Assembly (NCBI GenBank): GCA_021292165.1 | Contig: JAHFWL010001196.1 | Span: forward strand, 62,001 to 126,000 | DNA: 64,000 bases | Source of the DNA: Shinisaurus crocodilurus | Lineage: Eukaryota; Chordata; Lepidosauria; Squamata; Shinisauridae | Reading direction: 5' to 3' | In this document: positions 1 to 11,146 of the stretch, in pieces | Layout of the letters: each line of letters begins with the position of its first letter | How positions within the stretch are numbered: position 1 is the first letter of the stretch | Notes under the pieces: model-generated | Database searches by the model: none | What the model was told of the DNA's origin: nothing | Seen by the model: only the letters and a program-made list of their open reading frames with translations | Program-made: the position numbers and the translations under genes

Positions 1-784
1 CTCTCTGGCCTTTTAATCCTCAATATATTTCTGTTGCGATCTGTCGTGTTTCTGAGCAAGGCCAGACCCTTGATATTTTTTAGATCTTCTCGTGATGCCT
101 CTTTTACCCTCTGCACTTTGAATTGAGTGTTTTGTTGTGTTTTTCCCCTCCCCATGTTTTTATGTAGAATTTAGATATTGGTTGTGTTTTCTTTAACAGC
201 ACTCTGAGTATCAGTATCAGCACATCCCTAGCCTGCCGAGGAATCTTTGCAATTTGGAAATGGGAATGAGGTGGATCGAGCTTCAAGGTGGAACGCAGAG
301 AACCTCAATGAGCTTGATCCATATTTAAAGAGGGATTTTGGATTATGGAACACAGTAGAAGGACAAATTTATAGTGATTTAAATCAGCCCCCTAATTGAC
401 ACATTTAACCCCTCTCCTGACTGCCAATATGATGCCCCCTTTCGCAGAAACCATTAAATATACCTTCTGGAAATGTCTCTTTGCCACATTTTGCATTCTC
501 TCCTGAATCTGGCAGTCTTCCCCCTGCAGCTATCTGCTGTCTCTGACAATCCTTATCCTCTTTCATTGCTAACACAGCAGCCCCCTTTGCATAACCTGTT
601 GTCTTTGCCCAACAGCATTTCCTCCTGGCAATTATTCTCACCTTAGCTATTCACAGGCAATGTATTCTGAGTTACAATGATGCCTAGGCAGGAGAACATC
701 TTAACTTTATTTCTTAAAAAAAACTTTAGTCCCTTACCCTCTTATTGCTATATGGGAATACAGTTTGTTTCGTCGTCGTTGTTG

Positions 785-834
<50 letters not shown>

Positions 835-1076
835 TCTAAGGCATATTAGTCACCCTGGAGCTAATAGCTCTCAGAGTGCTGTTAAAGAAAACACAACCAA
901 TATCTAAATTCCACATAAAAACATGGGGAGGGGAAAAACACAACAAAACACTCAATTCAAAGTGCAGAGGGTAAAAGAGGCATCACGAGAAGATCTAAAA
1001 ATGTCAAGGGCCTGGCCCTGCTCAGAAACACGACAGATCGCAACAGAAATATATTGAGGATTAAAAGGCCAGAGAG
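1..1076. repeat. Inverted repeat, 207-208 bp arms, about 660 bp spacer
   Basis: Positions 1-208 reappear as the reverse complement at 870-1076. By eye the arms differ by four substitutions and one T indel, about 98% identity. The left arm touches the window edge and may continue upstream. The spacer holds a fragment resembling the end of family A (about 213-300), an unassigned stretch (300-770) and a (GTT)n/(ATT)n tract. No coding frame explains the arms. They could be long terminal inverted repeats of an unrecognised element or a recent local inverted duplication. The pairing is certain, the identity is not. Confidence 0.85.
768..835. repeat. (GTT)n-(ATT)n microsatellite
   Basis: A short GTC/GTT run grades into a pure ATT run, all inside the spacer of the inverted repeat. 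It makes a poly-leucine frame that is not a gene. Confidence 0.95.
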
Positions 1077-1376
1077 AATAGAAAAAGGTCTTTGCCAGGT
1101 GTCAAAAAGATAATGAAGTAGGTGCCAGGTGGACTTCTCTGCAGAGGGTATCCATCCCATAGCTGAGGGGGCTGCTACTTAAAAGGCCCTCTCTCCATGA
1201 GTTATCCACCATATACCTCAGCATGGAGGGGAACTCAGAGCAGGGCCACAAGTATACTGTGACCCCAAGTGGTGAAGGTCTTTTTCGATTAATACCAGCA
1301 GTTTGAATGAGACTCAGAAAAAGAAAAAAAGGGGGGGGGGGAAGAAAGCCCATGAAGTTGATACAATAGCAGTGTA

Positions 1377-1629
1377 CAGTAATACCTTGGATTGCAAGTA
1401 ACTTGGTTTGAGAGCGTTTTGCAAGACAAGCAAATTTTTAAATATTTATTTAATATTTTTTTTTAACTTGGTATACAAGCAACGTCTTGCAATACAAGTA
1501 CTGTAGTACGGCTTAAATTAAAAATCTCTGTACAAATTTTTTTGGGGGGATTTCGTTTTGATATAAGAGTGTTTTGGATTACAAGCACATTTCCAGAACG
1601 AATTATGCTCTCAATCCAAGGCATGACTG
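1377..1629. mobile_element. pogo/Tc1-mariner-like MITE with TA duplication
   Basis: A 253-bp element has inverted ends beginning CAGTAATACCTTGGATTG on the left and, read inward on the other strand, CAGTCATGCCTTGGATTG, 16 of 18 matching. It is flanked by TA on both sides (1375-1376 and 1630-1631), as expected for the Tc1/mariner/pogo superfamily. The inside is AT-rich and non-coding, so it depends on a transposase from elsewhere. The superfamily call rests on the TA target and the CAGT end. Confidence 0.75.
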
Positions 1630-1739
1630 TAATATGATCACAATGCCCAGGTCCATCCAGTACCCTAGCCTCCATATTTTGTACTAACCGAGGGGGCTAC
1701 TACAGGCAGAGATTAACCTTTTGGCTCCCAAAGAAATGA

Positions 1740-2039
1740 AGTGTGTGTGTGTGTGAGATGAATTGTAGTTTCAAATGGGACAATTGCTTATATTCTAATG
1801 ACAGATTGGAGATGAGGTCTCCAACACAAGGCATTGTTGTACTCTTTGTTTTTATAGGAAGGTGATTTATTGTAAATTGGGAACCTAATTTTTGTATAAG
1901 TAATTATTTTTAGGGAGTATTTTTGGTATAATTATCAGTGTTATGTGTTGTTGAAAGTGCTAGTTATTTTGAGTTTATTTTATCATTGTTTAAAGTTATG
2001 TTGCATTTTTTCTATATATTGAGAGTACGCTGTCAAAGG
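1740..2039. other. AT-rich stretch without recognised feature
   Basis: A short (GT)n run lies near 1740 followed by AT-rich sequence. I see no coding potential and no repeat shared with other parts of the window. Confidence 0.5.
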
Positions 2040-2530
2040 TATTTAATATGGGGGGGACTTAAAATGTTATTCCCTTAATGTCAGGGGTCTAGGGGTACAC
2101 TAGCTTTTCAGTTCCTTTTTGGATTGGGCCTTGGCTGGGTATTTATATTCTCCGGTCCCGTATTTTGCCACACTTCTGTTGGAGGGGCAGAGCAGACCCC
2201 AAAGGCGAGACCCAAGACTCCCCGCTCAGGGTTTTGCGGCCCAGTGTGGGAGATAAGGATCACCTTTGAGGGAGATAAGGGTCTCCTCGGCTGCTTGGAG
2301 TTTTGCGGCTCTGTGAGGTGGTGACAGTGGGAAGGCTTCCCAGCACCAGGATGGTGTATAACTGAGGGGTGGGGTGGATGGCTATTTACAGGTGTCGGCC
2401 CTCGGGGTTGGATGTGTCATCTGAAAGACCTCTACTAATCAATGGCTGGCACAGTTAGTGACCCGCACTTCTTCCCTTTTGCAGATTTTGATTATTCAAT
2501 AAATGTGGCCCTAATTTATACCGTATTCTT
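2040..2530 (+). mobile_element. Possible LTR-like stretch (unclassified)
   Basis: The segment ends with an AATAAA-type signal (about 2500) followed by GTGGCCCTAA and a T-rich tail. A similar arrangement, AATAAA then GAGGCCCTAG, ends the 47.8-48.3 kb segment. This layout resembles the R-U5 part of an LTR. A partial tandem duplication built on GGGAGATAAG and TTTTGCGGC lies at about 2225-2320. No matching second LTR or duplication was found, so the class is open. Confidence 0.3.
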
Positions 2531-2976
2531 TGCCTTATCTCGTTATTTCCCCCTTTTACATGTGCAAAATTAAAACTGAAATAGAAAATTATTTTCACAT
2601 AAATGAACAAGCAGGATTGTCACATGAAGTAATATGGGATTCAATGAAATCTGTAATAAGGGGCATTTGTATAAGTGAATCAGCAGCAATGAAGAAAATT
2701 TTGTTACAAAAAAAAAAAAAAGACACACTTTTGTCAGAAATAAAACTCTTGGAAATGAAACATAAAAAATCAGGTGGGACTAAAATTTACCATCCTCTAT
2801 TACAAAAAATAATAGAGCTTAAATGCCCTGAAGTCGATAAAATTTCAACATCACTCCTTTATTTTAAACAGAAATATTATGAATTCAGGGACAGAAGTTT
2901 TAAACTTCTATCATATGTACTGAAATACCAAAACCTAAGAAATATTATTTGTTCAATCAAAGACAACCAATGATTT
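2530..2976 (+). pseudogene. L1-clade LINE ORF2 fragment, linker before reverse transcriptase
   Basis: An open frame of 147 codons reads like the segment between the endonuclease and reverse transcriptase of L1-clade ORF2. The pattern is a KIKTEIENYF start, a WDSMKSVIRG block, a lysine-rich coiled region, then LLYFKQKYYEFRDRSFKLL, comparable to the L1-family 'K..YYE.G...G..LA' block. Neither endonuclease nor YADD core is present, so it is a truncated fragment. The open frame contains an A13 run encoding lysines. Family assignment is by pattern memory; a Tx1-like or reptile L1 origin is equally possible. Confidence 0.6.
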
Positions 2977-4165
2977 GGGGGTACTAGACAGATTAGCAAC
3001 CAGTTTGTTCAATTTTATTCAGAATTTGAATATGTATTTCTTTCTACTTTCCCCATACCATGCAGAATGTTTTCAACCCCAGTGATGTGCCACCTTTGTC
3101 ATATTTCCCCCTGTAAATATGTGCATTTGAAAGAAATGGGGATAGCTACACTAAAAAAAAAGAAGCAGCAATGAATTGTGCAGTACCAATGTCCTTCACC
3201 CAAACCTTAGGGAGCCAGCCAATTTCATCTGCAGCATACACCCTTCTCTAGGATGCTCTGTCTCCCACATGGTACTCTGCAATCTTCAAACGTTTGGCAC
3301 AATGTGCAGAATTCTTTAATTCATGGAGAGTACAGGCCATTTGCCAAATAAATGGATCGAAATTGGAAAAACATGAAACAAAATACTACAGGGAACCTGG
3401 CTTTATTCTTGATCTGACTTTAGATTGTCCCCCCCCCCCGCCCGCCGCCCTCTCCCTCTTCTTCTTCAAGTTTGGTTCTCTTTGGAGGGTTAAACTTTCA
3501 TGTATAGAAATCTTTCATCTTCCTGCTTCCCAATCTCGGATATTGCCAGGCTATGAAGTCAAGCAGCAGGGGGCATTTGGGATGGGTGGGGGAGGTTGTA
3601 TAGCAAGCACATTGCAACATTTATTAACTAAATGCTTGCAAAACACTTTAAAAATAAAAACAAAAACCCAAAACCACGCTGTAGCCTAGCTGTAGCATTT
3701 TCCTTAATTTCTACCGGAAGAGTCTATCATGTTATGAGTGATACGCATGTAAACATGAAGTGCATGTAACTTCCTCTTCCTCTTTCTCTGCTTATTTATC
3801 CATTCGTGGACCTTACGCATTTCCCCCCTCAGTGAAAAACGGAAGCTGCAGATACGAGGGGGTAGCTTGAGCGTCTTACCGCTGTTAGAAACTTCACTTT
3901 GGACAAGGGGGGATCTGCGACAAAATGTTGCAGCGTGGAGTGCTTCTGTTCAGGCTCCCGAACACTCCATTCCATTCTCCCTCCCACCCAATTTTCTGTT
4001 TCTTCCCCACAAGAGTCAGTTAGCATTCTGGGGCCACAGAGCATGCTCAATGTTCATTATGCTATTTTGGGCCTTCCCTCATAGAATTCCCCTCTCCCTG
4101 TAGATTCTTTGTATGTCTGCAAATCTCGTAGTTACCCTGAGCCTGCTAATACCTGAGCCTGGTAG
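2977..4165. other. No recognised gene or repeat
   Basis: About 1.2 kb with C-rich (about 3427) and A-rich patches. The open frames at 3294-3689 and 3829-4103 show no family resemblance and overlap on both strands, so I treat them as chance. Confidence 0.5.
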
Positions 4166-4167
4166 GG

Positions 4168-4653
4168 ATGTATGAGAAATTAATTTCAGTTCATTTTTGA
4201 TCAGGATTTACTCAGTTCGCACTTTCTGGACTGAATATGGAGTAGGACTCAACCGGTGGTCGAAGTCTATACAATGTGCGAAGCTTGCAATGTGATTTGA
4301 GACTGCCCCCAAATGTGTTTGACGGCATGTATGCATTTGAAAAATATTCACAAAATTTAGGGATGGACAAATTGCTCGATGGGGGGTAGAAGTGAGGCAA
4401 ACTCACTCCACTTGACACACACCCCCCAGCACAAATATGCTTTAATTGATGGGAGAAGAATGTGTCAGTTTCAACGATGTGCCCAATCAATGTGTGCAGT
4501 TGGAAAATGTGCACCGATTTTCATGGGAAAAGCGGGGGGGAAGCAAAGCTTGCCACCTGATACAAGACTTGAGTCAGAACGAGCATTGAGATGGAATTTG
4601 AGGGACTTTGATGATGAGCTTGAGTTTTGCAGAATTGCACGTCCCCATCGTAG
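4168..4653. mobile_element. MITE family A, copy 1
   Basis: Family A is a roughly 430-490 bp non-coding repeat starting TAGGGATGTATGAGAAAT and ending near CACGTCCCCA, so the ends are approximately inverted. Diagnostic inner blocks are TTTTTGATCAGGATT, GCAAGCTTGCAATGTGATT, repeated ATGTGCACATTT-like motifs and GACTTGAGTCAGAACGA. Other copies lie at 8560, 15896, 21317, 38590 and 53296. No duplication survives here. The ends suggest a hAT-type MITE. Confidence 0.7.
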
Positions 4654-4791
4654 ATGGCGCTTTTTTGCTGCTGTTGTTTAACTATATAAAGATCCGCATT
4701 TGGAGAATATGTTTGCTATTGGTATATATGATGCAACAGAGAAGTGCAGAAGACAAGGAATCTGAAGTGCTGGAGATTTTCTTGCCCTCCT

Positions 4792-6335
4792 CAATTTATT
4801 TAGTTATTACATTTTTTATACCGCCCAGTAGCCGAAGCTCTCTGGGAGGTTCGCAATGATTAAAACCTAAAATACAACATAAGATACAATATAAAAGTTT
4901 GTAAGTTTAAACCTACAGTATAAAATCACATCAAAATCCAAAATAAAATGTAGCAGCAATGCAAAGATTTAAAACACAGTAACATATTTAAAACAACAGA
5001 AACTGAAGGAATAAAATGCCTGCGGCGGGGGGGAGGTCTTCACCTGATGCCAGAAAGAACACAACATAGGAGGCAGGTGAGCTTCTCTGGGAAGTTCATT
5101 CCACAACTGGGGTGCCACAACAGAAAAGGCCCTGTTCCTAGTAGCCACCCACCTCACTTCCTTTGGCAGGGGCTCCTGGAGAAGGAGCGCTGAGGATGAT
5201 CTTAGCATCTGGGCAGGTGTATATGGGAGGAGACAATCCTTCAAGTAACCTGGCCCCAAGCTGTTTAGTGCTTTGAACGTTATTATCAGTACTTTGAATT
5301 GGGCCCAGACATGGACTTGCAGCCAGTGAAGATGGAAAGTACTGGCATAGTATGCTCATGTTGGCCAGTCCCCATTAGCAATCTCACTGCCCTGTTTTGG
5401 ACCAGCTGAAGTTTCTGGACTATTTTCAGAGGCAACCACATGTAAAACACATTGCAGTAATCTAGATGAAAGGTTACCAGAGCACTGATAACTGTAGCTA
5501 GGCTATCCCTATCCAGATAAGGATGTAGTTGGTATATGATCCTAAGATGATAAAAGGTGCTCCATGCCACCAAGTCCACCTGTGCCTCCAGTGACAATAC
5601 TGGATCCAAGAGCACCCCCCAAACTATGAACCTGGACCTTTAATGTGCATGCAACCCCCTCCAGAACAGGTTGAGCACATGTAGCAGGGCAGAGAAACCG
5701 CCCACTAACAGTACCTCCATCTTGCCTGGATTGAGTCTTAGTTTTTTGGCCCTCATCCGATCCATTACCATGCCCAGGCACTGATTAAGAACAGCCACTG
5801 CCTCACCTGGATTTTATGAAAAGGAGAGATAGGGCTGGGTGTCAGCCATATATTGGTGACACCTCAGTCCATATCTCTGGATAACCTCCCCGCCCCAGCA
5901 GTTTCATGTAGATGTTGCATGGGGGATAGAATAGAGTCCTGTAGATCCCCATAGCATAGCTGCCAAGGCACAGAGGAATAATCCCCCAGCAACACTGTCT
6001 TCTGGAATCAGCCAGCCAAGCAGGACTGAAACCACTGCAGCGCAGTGCCTCCAACTCCCAACCCAGACAACTTATCTAGAATGATACCATGGTCAATGGT
6101 ATCGAAAGCCACTGAGAGGTCCAAGATGATCAACAGGGTTGCCCCCCCCCCCACTGTCCCTCTCCCAGCAGAGGTCATCCCACGGGACAACCAAGGCAGT
6201 TTCCATTCTAAAACCAGGCCTGAATCCTGAATGAAATGGATCTAGATAATCCATTTCATTCAAATCAAGAGTGCCTGGAGTTGACCAGCAACCACCCTCT
6301 CAAGCACCTTGCCCAGCAAGGGGATCGGGATGTGC
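4792..6335 (-). mobile_element. L2-type LINE, 5'-truncated, minus strand
   Basis: Read on the minus strand the order is reverse transcriptase pieces then 3' tail. LGKVLERVVAGQLQALL lies near 6335-6260. [13 protein letters not shown] block (polymerase motif A region) lies at 6008-6190. A LDYCNVFYMWLP...LQLVQNRAVRLL block lies at 5286-5615. The carboxy end RNRAFSVVAPQLWNELPREAHLP is at 4969-5259. The tail GGCGGTATAAAAAATG then AATAAATT lies at 4792-4860. Successive pieces sit in different frames with stops between, so it is dead. The endonuclease and 5' end are absent. Confidence 0.85.
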
Positions 6336-7496
6336 AAGGAATCTGTTTGGGGGGGGATCTGATGGATTTTCCCAGCTTGGCCCTCCTGATTCTGCTCCGT
6401 TTCCCCGACGCCGGCGCTGAAAGGATCTGATGCAAATCCAGCCAGCATGCGGATTTCTGCTTTTAAAAAACACCACAATTTGTGCAAGTGTATTTATTTA
6501 TTTTTAAAAAGCTCAGGAAATTAGTGCAATTTGTGGAGCCCAAAATTAACGCACATTTCTACGTTGTGCATATTTGAGCCTTTTATGGGGCTGACCTGAC
6601 TCGAGTTGGCTGCCCCACCACTGGGACCTACCTTGGTGCTAAAAAACAGCAACCCACCAACAGTATAATATTAAAAAAGTGAACACAGTGAACAATATTT
6701 GTCGGAGCAAAAAAATACATTACCGAAAGAAATCAGATATTGCACGCATAATATTGGTGGGATGAATGAGTGGGAGGAAAAGACTAAGAAACCATGGCCC
6801 CATTTGCACAAATCATGAGAGCTGAAAAATAATTACTGAAAGAAAATAATAATTTTAAAATGTGTCTGTTTAATGTGCACAAATCGCATAATCCTACCGG
6901 AAAACCGTAGTGCCGATGCTGAAATTGACAATGACAAGTTCTTTGTGAAGCAGGGAACATGGTGAGCTGATGATGAAGTAATGAGAGGATGGAACCGAAA
7001 AGGATCTTTACCAAGGGAATATGCTGGGCCTGGGGTTACATTACGGAGTTGCAAATGCAATAAAATATTAAAAATAGCACAAACCCATTTACGCAAATTT
7101 AAAGATTCAGATCCCATTTGCACAAACGGTGCTACAAATACTCAGATCTCAGATCTCAACGTGCACAACTATTTCATGCACATTTCTGGAACCTCCCCCC
7201 CAAAAAAAACACAATCTGGCACAGTCCCTTTCTGATCACTAGATCGGAAACGCTGACCAAATATGTGCATTTCCCCCATAGGCTAAAGTTTCAACATACA
7301 CATTTTGGTGGGATTTGTGTATGTTGGGAGGATTTGCACGTTTTGGGGGATTATGGACGCATTTGCGCAAAATCTGATTCCATCAATGAACGGATGACAG
7401 AATGGAAGCTTCCTCACAATCCATGAAATGTAGATGGAATGGATTTTACAATGTCTGCACATCCCTACGACTTTCATCTCTGATTGTCCAAAAAAG
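6336..7496. repeat. AT-rich MITE-like debris
   Basis: Motifs such as CCATTTGCACAAA, ACGCAAATTT and TGTGCATTTCCCCC recur, as in families A, B and I. The segment closes at about 7470 with GCACATCCCTAC, which looks like a hAT-type right end. I could not define a left end or duplication. None of the small frames resembles a protein family. Confidence 0.4.
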
Positions 7497-7903
7497 TAGG
7501 GATGTGCATGGAGGGGGACGGAAGTCCAGTGAACTTGCTGGGTTCGACCCCCCCCCGAGCTCCGCTCGCCCTACCTTTTCCCCGGCTCGACTCGCATTCT
7601 CATGAGCCGAGCCGGGAAAGCAACTTCTGGTTTCCAGCGCTACGTTGTTTACATAGAAAATGGTGTAGGATACATTAAAAAGGCAACGATTTGTGTAATT
7701 TGTGCAAATCATGGCTGTTTTTAATGTATCCTATGCCATTTTCTACGTAAAGAGTAGAAAATCAGACCCGGAGTCAGACACAGAGTCAGACCCGGAAGTC
7801 TGGTGAGTGCTTCAGCTGGTGCTGACGTTCGGCTTGGCTCACGCAGCAGGCGCGCTTGGCTCGTGTGCCGCAAGTTGAGTGCCGGGCGGGTCGCCCACCC
7901 CTA
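7497..7903. mobile_element. MITE family B, copy 1
   Basis: Family B starts TAGGGATGTGC and ends GCCCACCCCTA. A GC-rich left part (GAGCTCCGCTCGCC, GAGCCGAGCCGGG) leads to an internal hairpin: CTACGTTGTTTACATAGAAA near 7640 pairs with the CATTTTCTACGTAAA side near 7740. A tandem AGTCAGACCCGGAGTCAGA run sits at about 7760-7800. The 8 bp on either side do not match here. The copy at 11022 shows the duplication for the family. Confidence 0.75.
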
Positions 7904-8559
7904 GAAAGATCACCATTCTCTTACTGAGAGGCTTACTTCAGAATTGGTTTATACTTTTTCTTGGCATTTTTTTTTATTTATTTTTTTAAACTCATCAGTT
8001 TTTCAAGGGTCCTCTCTTGGCTTGTGATATCAGCACCGCTCGTAATCGCCTTAGAGCACCAGCCACAGCTGAGAGCCACATGGAGATTTAGCACTACTCT
8101 CACCACTACTACAACAAATGAGCCCAGGCATGAAAGAGTGTTTCATACAAACGCTTGGCAACCATATGAAACAACTGAAAGAACTGACTCAAATGGAGAA
8201 AAAGATACTTGCCAAACACGATGCTTGCCTGGTTGGCTGCTTGGTCACAAAATTCACAGCAACCAAAGAGATTCTCATCGAGAGAAAGGGATTAACATAA
8301 AAGGACAAAGCACCCCGGTTAACCTGTATTCCGACTGCACATGTACAGAATCTCATCTTACATTCTAAGCAGGAGGACAACTTCTGTGGGAAATGTTGCT
8401 CAATTTGTAATACTTCAGAATATTATGGACAGAACTGGACAAATTTGTATTCCGAATCAGTTGAGTATGAACAGTAGCAACTTCTCTCATTCTCTTTCCT
8501 ATGTTTCAGTGACAGATCTGCTGGTGAGGGTGAGAAGAAAGCCATCTGGTACTGAGGGA
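7904..8559. other. No recognised gene or repeat
   Basis: The frame at 7961-8368 begins in a T-rich run and overlaps frames on the other strand. I recognise no protein family and no repeat shared with the rest of the window. Confidence 0.45.
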
Positions 8560-8796
8560 TAGGGACATATAAGAAATTTGTTTCAGTTTGTTTTCGATCA
8601 GGATTGCCCAGTTCACACATTCCAAACTGAACACGGACTCGGTCTTCGGATGCAATCTATGGTCTAAGTCCATATATTTCCGGGCTTGCAATGTGATTCC
8701 CGGACCCTCCGAAAATCCATTCTACAGCATGTGTACATTTGAAAAATGTGCATGAAAATAAATGCACTTTTGAAAAAATGTGCACAACTACACTTT

Positions 8797-8807
8797 ACTC
8801 AATGGGA
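8797..8807. repeat. Target-site duplication, left, of RTE copy 1
   Basis: ACTCAATGGGA occurs here and exactly again at 10427-10437, bracketing the RTE element. Confidence 0.85.
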
Positions 8808-9325
8808 TTAAAAAGCTTTCCATCTGTTCGATATATAATTCCCACACCAGTGGGAAGTTTCCCCTCGACAAGATGTAAGATCATGGCGATGAAAATAGCA
8901 AATAATGTTGGGGCAATAACACATCCCTGTTTAACACCTGATCCCACTTTAAATGGAGCACCATGAGAGCCGTTGTTGTCCAAGACCGTAGCCGTCATGT
9001 TGTCATGGAGAAGTCGCAAGATATTCACAAATTTATTGGGGCATCCAATTTTCATAAGGATAGTCCAGAGAGCTGTTCAGTCTACAGTATCAAAGGCCTT
9101 AGCAAGATTAATAAATGCCATATAAAGGGGTTGATTTTGCTCCCGGCATTTTTCTTGGAGCTGACGTGCAGTAAAAATCATGTCTACTGTCCCTCTAGAG
9201 GGGCGGAAACCATATTGAGTTTCAGGGAGGATCTCTTCTGAAATAGATAGAAGACGGTTTGCGAGAATCCTGGCAAATATTTTACCTGCGGTAGCTAAGA
9301 GAGAAATCTCTCTTATCTCAGCAGG
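8808..9325 (-). pseudogene. RTE-clade LINE, upstream part of reverse transcriptase, inverted
   Basis: On the minus strand this reads EISLLATAGKIFARILANRL, then QYGFRPSRGTVDMIFTARQL and LAKAFDTVD (motif A region, 9077-9330). After a frameshift come GVKQGCVIAPTLFAIF (template/primer-grip region) and GVGIIYRTDGKLFN, ending at the duplication edge. This is the RTE-type reverse transcriptase up to just before YADD. The rest continues on the plus strand from about 9322, so this part is inverted relative to the other half. No endonuclease is present. Confidence 0.85.
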
Positions 9326-10426
9326 CTGAAAGCAAAAAGTAAGGTAATTACAACCTCCGTTGTGGAACTTCAGTATGCTGATGATAATGTGGTCTCCGCA
9401 CATTCAGAGGATGATCTCCAAACTATCCTAAATGCTTTTGCAGAAGCATACGAAAAACTTGGTCTCTCACTTAACATCAAAAAAACCAAAGTGCTTCATC
9501 AGCAAGTGCAAGCTAACCCTTTGGTGATGCCATCTATCCAGCTTGGCGGGACAATACTGGAAAATGTCAATCATTTTCTCTATCTTGGCAGCTATCTTTC
9601 TGTTACAGCTAACATCGACAGTGAAATCCAGCATCGTCTGAGCTCCGCAAGTGCCGCGTTTTCTCGAATGAAACATAGAGTGTTCAAGGATCGGGATATT
9701 TGTAAGAAGACCAAAACACTGGTTTATGAAGCCATTGTATTACCAACTTTATTGTATGCCTGCGAAACATGGACTAAACGTCACCTCCAACTCCTTGAAA
9801 GATTTCATCAACGTTGCCTCCGGAAAATCCTGCGAATTACTTGGGAAGATAGACAAACAAATGTCAGTGTACTGGAAGAAGCAAAGACTACTAACATTGA
9901 AAAAATGATCCTTCAACGCCAACTTCAGTGGACCGGTCATGTTGTTCGAATGCCTGACTGCCGTCTCACAAAGCAGTTACTTTATTCCTAACTCAAGGAT
10001 GGAAAGCGGAATATCGGTGGTCAATATAAGAGGTTTAAAGATGTTCTTAAGGCTAATCTAAAAAAATGCAATATAAACATCAAAAACTGGGAAGCTCTGG
10101 CCCATGAACGATCTAACTGGAGGTTGGCCTTTCACAAAGGTTCTATGGACTTAGAAAAAGCCCGAGTGCAAGGTGAAAGGGAGAAACGTGCTAAGTGAAA
10201 AGCATGTCAAACGAATCCTTTACAGGACCATCTTCCATCTGGTAACCTGTGTCCTCACTGTGGGAAGCTGTGTGGATCTAGAATTGGTCTCCACAGTCAC
10301 TTACGGACCCATCGCTAGAGTCTACACAATTTTCTTTAGAATTCTCCTTTTAAAATCTCCTTTTTGTAAATTTTCTTTTTTATCCTGGAAGACAATCTTA
10401 CTCGGTCAAGAGTGATCGCCTGACTG
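9326..10426 (+). mobile_element. RTE-clade LINE copy 1, 3' half
   Basis: This half begins with codons for RLKAKSKVITTSVVE, which follow in order from the KLFN that ends the inverted half, so little or nothing was lost at the junction. It contains the YADD box, thumb and connection regions, a carboxy-terminal C2H2-like finger region (CPHCGKLCGSRIGL then HSHLRTH) with in-frame TAA (9989) and TGA (about 10196) stops, a T-rich 3' UTR and a terminal TGACTGAC repeat. RTE elements typically end in short tandem repeats. Confidence 0.85.
9362..9991 (+). pseudogene. RTE reverse transcriptase, YADD to carboxy region
   Basis: An open frame of 209 codons includes LQYADDNVVSAHSEDDLQ (catalytic YADD, residues 4-8), GLSLNIKKTKVLHQ, NHFLYLGSYLS, then YEAIVLPTLLYACETWTKRH and RCLRKILRITWEDRQTNVSV. 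These are the ordered blocks of RTE-type polymerases, acting in the parent element by copying LINE RNA at a nicked target. The frame closes at an in-frame TAA at 9989. Homologous sequence continues past it for about 95 codons, with a second stop, so the carboxy end was once longer. It is a relic and not expressed as a complete enzyme. Confidence 0.85.
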
Positions 10427-10437
10427 ACTCAATGGGA
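10427..10437. repeat. Target-site duplication, right, of RTE copy 1
   Basis: An exact repeat of the 11 bases at 8797-8807. Family A sequence resumes immediately after. Confidence 0.85.
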
Positions 10438-10520
10438 GAAGAATGTGTACATTTCAAAGATGCATACAGCTGATGAGTACATTCAGAAAAATACACACAA
10501 ATATACACATGGATTTTCAT

Positions 10521-10601
10521 GAGAAGAAGAAGAAGAAGAAGAAGAAGAAGAAGAAGAAGAAGAAGAAGAAGAAGAAGAAGAAGAAGAAGAAGAAGAAGAA
10601 G
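10521..10601 (+). repeat. (GAA)27 microsatellite
   Basis: A pure GAA run of 81 bases sits inside family A copy 2 where other copies have only a short CATGAAAA or CATGAGAA motif. The run gives an artefactual poly-arginine frame. Long pure GAA tracts are known to form triplex DNA. Confidence 0.95.
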
Positions 10602-11146
10602 CCGCTTGCAATCTGATATGGACTCAAGTCAGAACGAACTTCTAGATGGAATTTGGAGAACTTCCGGGAGCTCAATTTTGGGGATGGCTCAGTCAGTGAA
10701 AACTAACTGCCACTTTTCACTGGAACATGAAGTATGCCTTTGAATAAAGCTACCTGGGAATGGACAGGTCGGTCTATTTCTGGCCAATGTCAGTTTCACA
10801 TGTATTCAATCATAACTCCATTCTGTCCTGTTTCAGCATCACTTGTGATTAAAAAACAAAACAAAACAATTTTTAAAATGTACATAGAAATCCACATCTC
10901 TTTTTACGGTATATGCTTCCCCCCCCAAAACATTTGCATTTTCTATGCAATTTTCTCTGACATATACATTTTTGTACACAGATTTCACTAATACACACAT
11001 CTAGGTACACAATGTCTGAGCTTGGGATGTGTGCGGAGCTCGATTGGGGGTAGAAGTACAGCAACCTCGTTGGGTTCGACCCCCTGAGCTCCGCTCGCCT
11101 TACCTGCTTCCCCAGCTTGATTCGCATTCTTGTGAGCCGAGCTGGG

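Larger units (their letters stand above)
8560..10692. mobile_element. MITE family A, copy 2, split by an RTE insertion
   Basis: Family A sequence runs from TAGGGACATATAAGAAAT at 8560 to 8807 and resumes at 10438 through GACTCAAGTCAGAACGAAC (about 10622) to its degraded end near 10692. The 1.6 kb between is an RTE LINE flanked by an 11-bp duplication. The second half also gained a long (GAA)n tract at 10521-10601. The order shows A inserted first, RTE later. Confidence 0.8.

Noticed and set aside
677..907. Hydrophobic open frame resembling a membrane segment
   Set aside because: The leucine run comes from the (ATT)n tract and no protein family is recognisable.
5842..6054. A separate small gene downstream of the L2 polymerase motif
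   Set aside because: It lies within the L2 copy in a shifted frame and is part of the same dead element.
10519..10743. Poly-arginine open frame
   Set aside because: It is only the (GAA)n microsatellite read in one frame.
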